Shown in pieces: positions 19,716 to 28,200 of a DNA stretch of 64,000 nucleotides. The DNA comes from Mycolicibacterium rhodesiae. GTDB taxonomy: Bacteria > Actinomycetota > Actinomycetes > Mycobacteriales > Mycobacteriaceae. The stretch covers positions 558,001-622,000 of the forward strand of contig NZ_MVIH01000001.1 of the NCBI RefSeq assembly GCF_002086695.1. The letters are read 5' to 3'. The notes below the pieces were generated by a model. The model was not told the DNA's origin. It did no database searches and saw only the letters and a list, made by a program, of their open reading frames with translations. How positions within the stretch are numbered: position 1 is the first letter of the stretch; every line of letters starts with the position of its first letter. Position numbers and translations under genes: made by a program.

Positions 19716-20109
19716 GTGAAATCGAATTGATGCAGTAGCGCTGGTCGGTCGGGGTCGGGTAGCCCTCACCGCTGAACACGTGACCGAGATGGCTGTGGCA
19801 GTTCGCGCACAGGACTTCCACCCGGTGCATACCGAGGGTGTCGTCCGGGCGCAGGATGACCGCTTCGGAGTGCGACGGGTCGAAGAACGACGGCCAGCCG
19901 CAGTGCGACTCGAATTTCTCGGTGCTACGGAACAATTCGGCGCCGCACGCCCGGCAGGCGTAGATGCCTTCGGTCTTGGTGTCGGTGTACTCGCCGGTGA
20001 ACGGACGCTCGGTGCCGGCTTCACGCAGGACCGCGTACTCGGCTGGGTTGAGCCGTTTGCGCCATTCGTCGTCGGTCAGTTCGAGCTTGGGGGCGGGGAT
20101 CGAACTCAT
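19690..20109 (-). CDS. msrB: peptide-methionine (R)-S-oxide reductase MsrB
   Basis: 139 residues, typical for MsrB. It reduces methionine-R-sulfoxide in proteins using thioredoxin. CRACGAELF and VLCANCHSHLGHVFSGEG are the two CxxC zinc-binding pairs, CGWPSFF is the substrate motif and RYCINSISL carries the catalytic cysteine near the C-terminus. There is no signal peptide, so it acts in the cytoplasm. It is the last gene of the minus-strand series RibD-like, protease, aftC, msrB, four bases after aftC. This matches Rv2674 in position. Confidence 0.97.
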   Translation of the reverse strand: MSSIPAPKLELTDDEWRKRLNPAEYAVLREAGTERPFTGEYTDTKTEGIYACRACGAELFRSTEKFESHCGWPSFFDPSHSEAVILRPDDTLGMHRVEVLCANCHSHLGHVFSGEGYPTPTDQRYCINSISLTLVPTED

Positions 20110-20113
20110 GGGT

Positions 20114-21409
20114 TCACGTTACCGCGGCGTCGCGCCGGGGTTCGCGCATCCACGGCGGATCGATGCCCTCGGCCAGCCGGTCATCGGCCTTGGCGTCGGC
20201 GTAGCGGAAGTACAAGACGCAGAAGACCACGACCAGCATGAGTGACCAGCCGTAGGTGATCTTCATGTACTCCAGGAAGCGCCCGGTCGTCGGCCAGCGC
20301 CACATCAGCCAGCGGTCCATCGTCAAGAACCCGTAGGTGGCCAGCCAGGCCGGCCAGTTGCGCACCACCGAGTTCGGCAGCACGACGGTCATCAGGAACG
20401 GGAACAGCATCATCGAGTAGTAGCCCTGGGCGAGCGACAGGACCAGCCACGACGCGATCAGCAGCACGCCCGACGAGGTGAGCATCCAGAACAGCGGGTC
20501 GCGGTGCTTGTAGTAGCGGTGCAGCAGCCACAGGCTGGCCACGGCCAGCACCAGGAAGATCACCCGCAGCGCCACGATCAGCCACGTCGGCAGTCCGTAG
20601 TACACCCCGTTGCCCAGCACGGAGGAGTTGAAGTAGTCGCGGGTGGAGAAGATGTAGGGCAGGGTGCGCCGGACGAAGTTCATCGGATCCGCGACCAGCG
20701 GCCAGGCCGCCAGGTTGAACACGACCGGCACGATGATCGCGGCGACGACCGTCCGCCATTGCTTGTTCAGCAGCGGCAGCAATAGCAACACTCCGAGCAC
20801 CGGTTTGACGACCAGCGACAGGCCGATCACCACGCCGGCCCACCACTGGTGACTGACCTTTCCGTCGAGCATCCAGCGGAAGAACAGCACCTCGCACAGC
20901 AGGATGCAGCCGTTGATGTTGGTGAACACCAGCGTGTTGGTCACCGACTCGGTACAGAACATGGCCAGCAGCAGTGCGGGCAGCGCCACCGAGCTCAGCG
21001 GGAACCGGAACAGCCGCACCAGCAGGCACGCGGCGATGATCATCGCCGCGGTGTTGAAGAACACGAACCAGTTGTGCGAGGCGAAGACCGGCAGATAGCC
21101 GAACGGCGCCATCAGCAGGGTGCCGCCGGGCGGATACAGATAGTGCGGGTCGACGTAGTCGAAGTGTTCGTTGTAGATGTCGAAGCCGCGACGGAAGTTC
21201 GACACCGCCCGGTAGACGGGTCCGAAGTCGTCGGTGATGTAGCCGTTGGACGACAGCACATAGCTGCGGTGAATGATCGACATGATCGCCAACGGCCACA
21301 GCGCCGAACGCAGGATCGCCGACGTGGTCGGGGGGCTGGTCCGGGGGCGGAATGCGGCCAGCAGGCCGGATCGCAATGAGTCAGCTAGCGCCACGGTCGC
21401 ACCGTACAC
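20114..21409 (-). CDS. aftC: alpha-(1->3)-arabinofuranosyltransferase AftC
   Basis: 431 residues, against about 433 for Rv2673. A GT-C fold membrane glycosyltransferase (GT87-type) that adds alpha-1,3 branch arabinofuranose from decaprenylphosphoryl arabinose to arabinogalactan and lipoarabinomannan at the periplasmic face. Around ten membrane helices; the first periplasmic loop contains ITDDFGPVYRAVSNFRRG, whose DD pair is the GT-C acidic motif, followed by YVDPHYLYPPGGTLLMAPFG. VTNTLVFTNINGCILL and LAQGYYSMMLFPFLMTVVL also match my memory of the M. tuberculosis protein closely. GTG 21409 opens the conserved MYGA-type N-terminus. Presence of this gene is strong evidence for a mycolate-containing actinomycete. 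Confidence 0.96.
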   Translation of the reverse strand: MYGATVALADSLRSGLLAAFRPRTSPPTTSAILRSALWPLAIMSIIHRSYVLSSNGYITDDFGPVYRAVSNFRRGFDIYNEHFDYVDPHYLYPPGGTLLMAPFGYLPVFASHNWFVFFNTAAMIIAACLLVRLFRFPLSSVALPALLLAMFCTESVTNTLVFTNINGCILLCEVLFFRWMLDGKVSHQWWAGVVIGLSLVVKPVLGVLLLLPLLNKQWRTVVAAIIVPVVFNLAAWPLVADPMNFVRRTLPYIFSTRDYFNSSVLGNGVYYGLPTWLIVALRVIFLVLAVASLWLLHRYYKHRDPLFWMLTSSGVLLIASWLVLSLAQGYYSMMLFPFLMTVVLPNSVVRNWPAWLATYGFLTMDRWLMWRWPTTGRFLEYMKITYGWSLMLVVVFCVLYFRYADAKADDRLAEGIDPPWMREPRRDAAVT

Positions 21410-21429
21410 CGGCCGGATGGGTCAGATGC

Positions 21430-23004
21430 TCAGGCGGGGCAGTAGGTGTCGGTGGGCGGCATGTTCCCGCTGTCCAGATAGCTCATCATGGGCGGCAGCG
21501 CGCACGCCGTGTAGATGCTGGCGCCGTGCCCGATGCCCTGCCACATGATCCGCCTGCTTGCTGCACCGGCGTTGATGATCGTGGCCGACGACGCGGGCAC
21601 ACCCTGATTGCCTGCGATCGGATCGTTCTGCACCCCCAGCAGCAGCACGTTGACCTTCAGGTCCTTCGGTTCTTTGGGGGCGGCGCCGCTGGGCCAATTC
21701 AGGCACTTCACCAGATCGAGTGCGCCGACGGTGCCGAACTGCGGGTAGAGCTTGCCCCACTGGACGACGAGTTCACGCACCCGGTCCGGCGTCGGGCGGT
21801 TCAGGGCGTCGCTGCAGGAGTTGATGAACTGGCCGTCGCTGTCGCGCATCGCCTCGGCCTGGTTGATCAGACTGTTCAGCTGGTTGGCGTCACCGCCGCG
21901 GGCGGCGGCCAGGGCGTTGGCCAGGCTCACGGTGCTGCCGATGCGGTCCCCGCTCGGATAGCCGAGCGCGGTGACGATCGCGTTGGCCAGCACCGCCACC
22001 GAGACCCCGCCGGGTCCGCGGCCGGCCCGCGCGGCCGCCAGCAGTGAGTCGACGGCGCCCTTCGGGTCGGGCCCGAGCGCGCAGTTGACCGCCACACACT
22101 GCTGGGCGAACGCATCGAGGGCGGCCTGTTGGCCTTTGACCTGTTCCTCGGCCGCGGCTTCGGCGTTGACGCCGGGCGGCACGGGGGAGTCGAGCACCAG
22201 CCGGGCCACCTTGTCGGGATGGGAACCCGCGTAGGCCAGCGCGATCTGCGCGCCGTTGCCGACGCCAATCAGGGCCAGCGCCGGCACGTCCCAGGTGCTG
22301 CGCAGCCGTTCGAGGTCCTCGGCGGCACGGGCGTTGTCGTAGGCGGAGTCGCCGGGCGCGATGGTGTCGGTGCAACTCGTCGTCGCGGTCATCGTGATCG
22401 CGCCGAGGTTGGCGACCGGGTCGTCGCCGGACTCGAACTGAGCCTGGTCGCGCATCTCCTGGCGGTCGAACGAGTCGCGGCAGTCCACTGGGCTGGACAT
22501 GCCGATGCCGCGGCGGTCCACCGAGACGATGGGATGGCTCTTGAGGACATCGGCACCGGACCGGGACAGCCACACCGGCAGCTGCATCGATGACGGGATA
22601 TCGGTGCCGGTGGTGAACACCAGCGGTCCGGCGTCCGGCGGGGTCTGCACCGAGCGGGCGCGCACCACGCCGATGCTCACCGTGCCGGTGGCTCCGGCGA
22701 TCGGGTCGAGGTCGGCGTCATAGCTGGCGCACTCGAGGATCACGCCGGGCGCGGGCGGGGTCCCGGCGTCACCGAAGACCTTCGACGTGCAGTCCTTCCA
22801 GCCGAGCTCGTTCTTGGGCGCCGCGATGGCCGGCGGTCCGCCCGCCTGAGTGGTGGTTGTCGGGCCCGACGGGTTGTGTGCCTTGTCGCTGGCGAACTGG
22901 GGGTTGGCGGCCAGCCACGGGGCACATCCGGTGAGCAGAACAGTCAACGCCGCGGTGCCGAGGCTGACTATGGCTTTGGAGGCCCACACCCGACGATCGC
23001 GCAT
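21430..23004 (-). CDS. secreted alpha/beta-hydrolase lipoprotein, proteinase family (Rv2672-like)
   Basis: 524 residues from ATG 23004; GTG 23013 would add three residues. The N-terminus MRDRRVWASKAIVSLG continues to ALTVLLTGC, a lipoprotein signal peptide with lipobox LTGC, so the mature protein should be anchored outside the membrane. The fold is the SlpD/SlpE tripeptidyl aminopeptidase type: VSVDRRGIGMSSPVDCRD, then LALIGVGNGAQIALAYAGS around the expected nucleophile elbow, where GVGNGAQ has N in place of the usual serine of GxSxG. A C-terminal TAP-like domain ends with GIGHGASIY, carrying the likely catalytic histidine, and several cysteines. The nucleophile position needs alignment before activity is assumed. 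Confidence 0.85.
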   Translation of the reverse strand: MRDRRVWASKAIVSLGTAALTVLLTGCAPWLAANPQFASDKAHNPSGPTTTTQAGGPPAIAAPKNELGWKDCTSKVFGDAGTPPAPGVILECASYDADLDPIAGATGTVSIGVVRARSVQTPPDAGPLVFTTGTDIPSSMQLPVWLSRSGADVLKSHPIVSVDRRGIGMSSPVDCRDSFDRQEMRDQAQFESGDDPVANLGAITMTATTSCTDTIAPGDSAYDNARAAEDLERLRSTWDVPALALIGVGNGAQIALAYAGSHPDKVARLVLDSPVPPGVNAEAAAEEQVKGQQAALDAFAQQCVAVNCALGPDPKGAVDSLLAAARAGRGPGGVSVAVLANAIVTALGYPSGDRIGSTVSLANALAAARGGDANQLNSLINQAEAMRDSDGQFINSCSDALNRPTPDRVRELVVQWGKLYPQFGTVGALDLVKCLNWPSGAAPKEPKDLKVNVLLLGVQNDPIAGNQGVPASSATIINAGAASRRIMWQGIGHGASIYTACALPPMMSYLDSGNMPPTDTYCPA

Positions 23005-23040
23005 GCCCACCACCCTAGCGACACCGCCGGTGCGGACAGC

Positions 23041-23835
23041 TCAGCCGACGCGCGTGTAGCGCCCGTACAGATAGCCTTCGGCGTCCGACATCAGATGCGT
23101 GCGACGCATCGCGGTCAACACCTGACCGGCGCCGCCCACGATTCGCGGTGCCTCGCCGCCGACCAGCACCGGGGCGGTGGTCAGACACAGCTCGTCGAGC
23201 AGGCCGTGGTCGATGAACGTCCCCATCAGGGTGGGCCCGCCTTCGCAGAGCGCCCGGCGTAATCCGCGCTCGGCCAGCGCGGCCAGTGCGACGGCGGGAT
23301 CCACCTCGGCCGAGTCGTCGCCCGAGCAGGCGACCACCTCGGCCGCGTCACCCAGTCGGGTACCGGTGTCCGCGGCGACGTCGGCACACGTGAGCACCAG
23401 CGGCGGCACCTCGGTGCGGGTCAGCACCGGCCAGTCGTTGTCCACTCGGCCGGAGCGGGTGACCAGTGCGATCGGTGGGACTTCGCTCTGGCCGCGGCGC
23501 TGCCGGTTGCCGCGCTGAGCGACCGTCATCTGGGCACCCGAGTAGCCCTCGCCGTGCGCGGTGCCCGCACCGACGACGATGACGTCGGCCAGTTCGCGCA
23601 GCACCCGGAACAGCCGTCGGTCGCCGGCGCCACCGAGCCCACCCGAGGTGCCGTCGGTTGAGGCGCCGCCGTCGAGACTGGCGATCATGTTGCCGCGAAC
23701 CACGCACCGCTCCGCGACCGCAGGGTAGGCGTAGAGCGCGTAGAGCCGGTTGTCGTCGACGACGTCTACCGGGTCGGCGTCGCCCAGCAGTGTGAAGTAG
23801 GTCCCATCCGGATCGTTCGAGCTCGGGTCGGCCAC
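23041..23835 (-). CDS. ribD: RibD C-terminal-type NADPH reductase (Rv2671-like)
   Basis: 264 residues, a single RibD_C/DHFR-like reductase domain without the zinc deaminase domain of full-length RibD. Motifs: CVVRGNMIASLDGGAS, DVIVVGAGTAHGEGY and LRRALCEGGPTLMGTFI, the GGxxL nucleotide-binding pattern of this family. Rv2671 is known to supply dihydrofolate reductase activity when overexpressed and confers resistance to antifolates, so reductive pteridine or flavin metabolism is likely; the natural substrate is uncertain. First gene of the operon with the protease, aftC and msrB; divergent from the ATPase gene with only 35 bases between the two starts. Confidence 0.88.
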   Translation of the reverse strand: MADPSSNDPDGTYFTLLGDADPVDVVDDNRLYALYAYPAVAERCVVRGNMIASLDGGASTDGTSGGLGGAGDRRLFRVLRELADVIVVGAGTAHGEGYSGAQMTVAQRGNRQRRGQSEVPPIALVTRSGRVDNDWPVLTRTEVPPLVLTCADVAADTGTRLGDAAEVVACSGDDSAEVDPAVALAALAERGLRRALCEGGPTLMGTFIDHGLLDELCLTTAPVLVGGEAPRIVGGAGQVLTAMRRTHLMSDAEGYLYGRYTRVG

Positions 23836-23870
23836 GTCGTTGATTGCAGCACGTCGATAGGGTTCGTGTC

Positions 23871-24887
23871 ATGGATCGCCTCGTCGACCGTCATCCGACG
23901 GTGTCTCCGGAGCGGTTGGTGGCTCAGCTGATTCCGCCGCCCACGTTCGCCGGCGTCAGCTTCGCGACCTATCGGCCCGATCCCGGCGAGCCCAGCCAGG
24001 CCGCGGCGGTGCACGCCTGCCAGGCGTTCTGCGAGGAGGCCGCCCGTCGGCGGGCCGGGAAGAAGAAACTGTTCGGTAAGCGGGACACCTTGCCCGGTAC
24101 AGGGATCTATCTCGACGGCGGGTTCGGCGTGGGCAAGACCCATTTACTCGCGTCGTCCTACCGGCAACTGCCCGACTCGGCCGAGCATCCCAAGGCCTTC
24201 GCCACCTTCGGCGAGCTGACCCAGCTTGCCGGCGTGTTCGGGTTCGTCGAGTGCATCGACCTGCTCGCCGACTACGTGGTCGTGTGCATCGACGAGTTCG
24301 AACTCGACGACCCCGGTAACACCACGCTGATCTCGCGGCTGCTGTCTGCGCTCGTGGAGCGCGGCGTCTCGATCGCCGCGACGTCCAACACGCTGCCCGA
24401 GCAGTTGGGCGAGGGGCGCTTTGCCGCTCAGGACTTTCTGCGCGAAATAAACACGCTGGCAAGCATTTTCACTACGGTGCGGATCGAAGGTCCGGACTAC
24501 CGGCACCGTGGCCTGCCGCCTGCGCCCGACCCGCTCACCGACGAGGCGGTGGCGGCAAGGGCGGCCGCGCAGCCCGGCGCCACCCTCGACGACTTCGACG
24601 CGCTGTGCGCGCATCTGGCGACCATGCACCCGTCGCGTTATCTCACGCTTATCGAAGGAGTGGCGTGCGTGTACATCACCGGCGTTCACCCGATCGACGA
24701 CCAGAATGTGGCGTTGCGGCTGGTTGCCCTCACCGACCGGCTCTACGACGCGGGCATCCCGGTGGTGGCCTCCGGCGCCAAACTCGACACCGTCTTCTCC
24801 GAGGAGATGCTGGCGGGCGGTTACCGCAAAAAGTACCTGCGCGCGACGTCGCGACTGCTGGCGCTGACGAGCCCCGGCGGACTGTAG
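23871..24887 (+). CDS. zapE: ZapE/AFG1-type AAA+ ATPase (Rv2670c-like)
   Basis: 338 residues from ATG 23871. Walker A is YLDGGFGVGKTHLLAS near residue 83, Walker B is VVCIDEFELDD near 140, and IAATSNTLPEQLGEGRF is the sensor/arginine region characteristic of the family. No membrane segment. In E. coli ZapE associates with the division ring; in mitochondria AFG1/LACE1 acts in protein turnover. The actinobacterial role is not settled. A TAGGGT hexamer at 23858-23863 sits where a -10 would give a leaderless transcript. It ends seven bases before the convergent STAS gene. Confidence 0.9.
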   Translation: MDRLVDRHPTVSPERLVAQLIPPPTFAGVSFATYRPDPGEPSQAAAVHACQAFCEEAARRRAGKKKLFGKRDTLPGTGIYLDGGFGVGKTHLLASSYRQLPDSAEHPKAFATFGELTQLAGVFGFVECIDLLADYVVVCIDEFELDDPGNTTLISRLLSALVERGVSIAATSNTLPEQLGEGRFAAQDFLREINTLASIFTTVRIEGPDYRHRGLPPAPDPLTDEAVAARAAAQPGATLDDFDALCAHLATMHPSRYLTLIEGVACVYITGVHPIDDQNVALRLVALTDRLYDAGIPVVASGAKLDTVFSEEMLAGGYRKKYLRATSRLLALTSPGGL

Positions 24888-24894
24888 GCCGGCA

Positions 24895-25206
24895 TCAGTC
24901 GGCTGATTCGGTAGCGGACCGGATCTTGGCGAGTTCGGCGAGACCGCTTACCGTCAGCACTCGCATGAGCAACGGGTTGGCGATGATCTGCAGCGATTCG
25001 GCATGGGGGACAAGGGCATTGATCGCGGCACTGTCCAGGTAGTCCACCGCGCTCAGGTCCACGTTGAGGGTGCTGTCGCCGTCGACCGCGGCGTCGAGCG
25101 CTTCGGCGAAGTCGGCCACGTTGCTCGCGTCGATCTCGCCGGCGGCCCGTAGCACGAGCTGGCCGTCGGCGGCCCGGTCGACGCGAACGGTCAGCGGGGT
25201 GCTCAT
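24895..25206 (-). CDS. STAS-domain anti-anti-sigma factor
   Basis: 103 residues, a single STAS domain. GQLVLRAAGEIDASNVADF is the N-terminal strand pattern and VDLSAVDYLDSAAINAL contains the DSxG-like serine that RsbW-type kinases phosphorylate in SpoIIAA/RsbV proteins. Its start overlaps the stop of the giant sensor gene upstream by four bases (ATGA), so the two are co-translated. That sensor ends in a PP2C phosphatase and an RsbW-like kinase domain, the two enzymes that act on STAS proteins, so the pair looks like a self-contained partner-switching module. The downstream sigma factor is not in the window. Confidence 0.9.
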   Translation of the reverse strand: MSTPLTVRVDRAADGQLVLRAAGEIDASNVADFAEALDAAVDGDSTLNVDLSAVDYLDSAAINALVPHAESLQIIANPLLMRVLTVSGLAELAKIRSATESAD

Positions 25207-28200
25207 CGGCGGATCCTCGTCGAGAGGCGGACGACGGTGCCGGTGGTGTCGGGGAGGATCGAGACGTCCTCCATCAGTGCTTCCATGATCTGGATGCCGC
25301 GGCCGCGGTGGGTGTAGCCGGATTCCTTGGGCTTCCAGGAGCCGGCGTCGGTGATCGTCAGGCGCAACAGATCGACTTCGGAGGTGGCCTGCAGGGTGAT
25401 CGTGCCGCCCTGGCCGTGGCGGTAGCCGTGCTCGATGGCATTGGTGACGGCCTCACCGGCGGCGACGAGAACGTCCTGCGCCTGTTCGTGGTCGATCCCG
25501 GCCGAGGTCAGCCAGTCGCGCAGTGCGGCGCGAGCGGGCGCCAGGTGTAGCGGGTCGGCGGGGATCGTCACTTCTAGTGGTTTGGGGTGTCGGTAGATCA
25601 GCAAGGCGACGTCATCCTGGTATCCGCCTGGCGGTGCCAGGCTTGTCATTATCTGGTCGGCCAATGGGTCGAGGTCGAGGGTGCTGTCGTCACGAATGAC
25701 GTTGGTGGCCTGCTCGATTCCGTCGTCGAGCGAGCGACGTCTGCGCTCGACGAGGCCGTCGGTGTACAGCAGCAGGGTGGCCTGCGGGGGCAGGATCGCG
25801 TCGGTCTGGGGCCGTTCCCGGTCAGGTCGGATACCCAGGGCGATGGAGTGGCCGCCCTCGAGCAGGGTGGTGGAGCCATCCGGGCACACCAGGATCGGCG
25901 GCGGATGGCCGGCGCTGGAGTACACCAGCGCGCCCGTGGCGGGATTCAGGATCGCGCAGAAGGCGGTGGTGGACTGCGCGCCGGGAAGGCGCGCGGCGAA
26001 ACGGTCTAGCCCCGCCAATGCCGCTGCGGGGCTTGATTTTTCGAGAAGCAGCGCGCGACAGGCGCTGCGCAGCTGTCCCATGACCGTCGCCGCGCTGAGA
26101 TCGTGCCCCACGCAGTCGCCGACGACCAGGGCGATCCGGCCGTCGTCGAGGGCGATCACGTCGTACCAGTCGCCGCCCACTTGCAGCGGGTGCGACGCCG
26201 GTTGATAGCGCACCGCGAATCCGGCAGGCAGATCGTCCGGACCCAGGATTGAATGTTGCAGTGCCAGAGCGGTTTCCCGCTGCTGATCAAGCTGGTGGAC
26301 GCGCTGCAAACCCTGGCCGAGGCGGCCGCTGAGCACGGTCAGCAACGTCATGTCTTCGACAGTGAACGGGCGTTCCGCGGGAAGTTCGATCCAGATGACC
26401 AGGGTGCCGCGCGGATGTTGCAGCGCGATACCGGCCGACCCGGCAATGCTGGTGTCGGGCGTGAGGAGGTTTCCGCTGCTGCCGAGTTCGATGATGTGTT
26501 CCCGCACATCCGGCACCAGAGCGGCCCACTGTGCCTCGTCGGCGTCGCCGGCGAAATCGGGATGTTCCGAACCCGGACCGGTCGTGCCGCCACCCGGGAA
26601 GATCGCCGCCAGCACCCGGCGGGCCGACCACTGTGCGCGCACTTGCTCCAGCGCCCCGTGCAGGGCGTCGTCGACCGCATCTGCCTGTGCCAGTTGCTGA
26701 TTCAGCGTGGCAAGCGCAGTCTGACGTTGAACGCTGTAGTGCTCCGCGGTGACGTCTCGGAATGTGCCGACCATGACGCTGCGGCCTGTCGCCGGGTCCT
26801 GGGCGTGCGCGATGTTGGCGGTGATCCACACCCGGTGCCCGTCACGGTGATTCACCGGCACCGTGTAGCTGCCGTGGGGTTGATCGGGGAGCGCGGCGAA
26901 CGCAGCGACGATCTGGGCATTGGCCTCGGGCTGCGTTTCGGCGTCCGGCCACCACGGATGGACCGGATCGTAGGGCAGGTCTTCGGGCCCGAAGCCGAGA
27001 ATGTCGGTGAACGCCTTGTTCATCTCGATGACCGCACCGACTTCGTCGCAGACGAAGAACGCCTCCTGCAGGGACTCGACCAGCGCGGTCCGCCACCGCA
27101 GGTGGTGGCTGCGGAGCTTGGCCAGCTCGATGTTCGCCCGCACCCGGGCCAGCAGCTCGGCGGCGACGAACGGCTTGACCAGATAGTCGTCGGCGCCGGC
27201 CTGCAGGCCTTCGATCGAGGCCTCCTGACCGGCACGTGCCGACAACAGCAAGACGGGCACCGCCACGGTGTGCGGGTCGTTCCGGAGAGCGGCGACCAAC
27301 GCCAGACCGTCCAGGCGGGGCATCATCACGTCGCTGACCACCAGATCCGGCCGGTCGGCCCGGATGCGGCTCAGAGCCTGCTGGCCGTCGGCGACCTCAT
27401 CGACCTCGTACCCCGCGCCCCGCAGCAGCCGGACCAGGTACTCACGCATATCGGCGTTGTCGTCGGCTACCAGGACACGGCTCGTCGACTCGACGACGGG
27501 CGGCGGGTTGGGTACGGCGGCCAGGTCACCGTTGCCGCTGTCGGGCAGCCAGCGCAGCGCCTCCTGCACATAAGGCTCGGCGATGTTCGACGACCGGCTC
27601 GTGCCCGCCGGACTGAGCGCCTCGGATGGCAGGTGGCCCGCTCCGATCGGCAACCGGATCGTGAAGGTGGTGCCGGCGTCCTCGACGCTCTCGGCGGTGA
27701 TGGTGCCGCCGTGCAACCCGACGAGTTCCTTCACCAGGGCCAGGCCGATCCCACTGCCCTCCGTGGACCGGGCGCGGGCGCTCTCGATCCGGTGGAATCG
27801 CTCGAACAGCCGCGGCATCTCGGCGGCGGGCACGCCGATGCCGGTGTCGGCGACGGTCACCACGGCCTGGTCGCCGTCCTGGGTCACCCGGACCGTGATC
27901 GATCCGGAGAAGGTGTACTTGAGCGCGTTGGACAGCAGGTTGAGGATGACCTTTTCCCACATGTCGCGATCCAGGTACACCGGCTCGGCCAGGGGCCGGC
28001 AGTCGACGATCAGCTGCAGGTCGGCGCGATCGATGGCCGACCGGAACACGCTGGCCAGTTCGGCGGTCACCTGGGCCAGGTCCACCGGCTCGTAACGGGC
28101 CTGCACCCGGTTGGCTTCGATGCGGGAGAAGTCCAGCAGAGTGTTCACCAGCTTGGCCAGTCGCAGGCCGTTGCGCTGGATCACGTCGAGTTCCTGCTGA

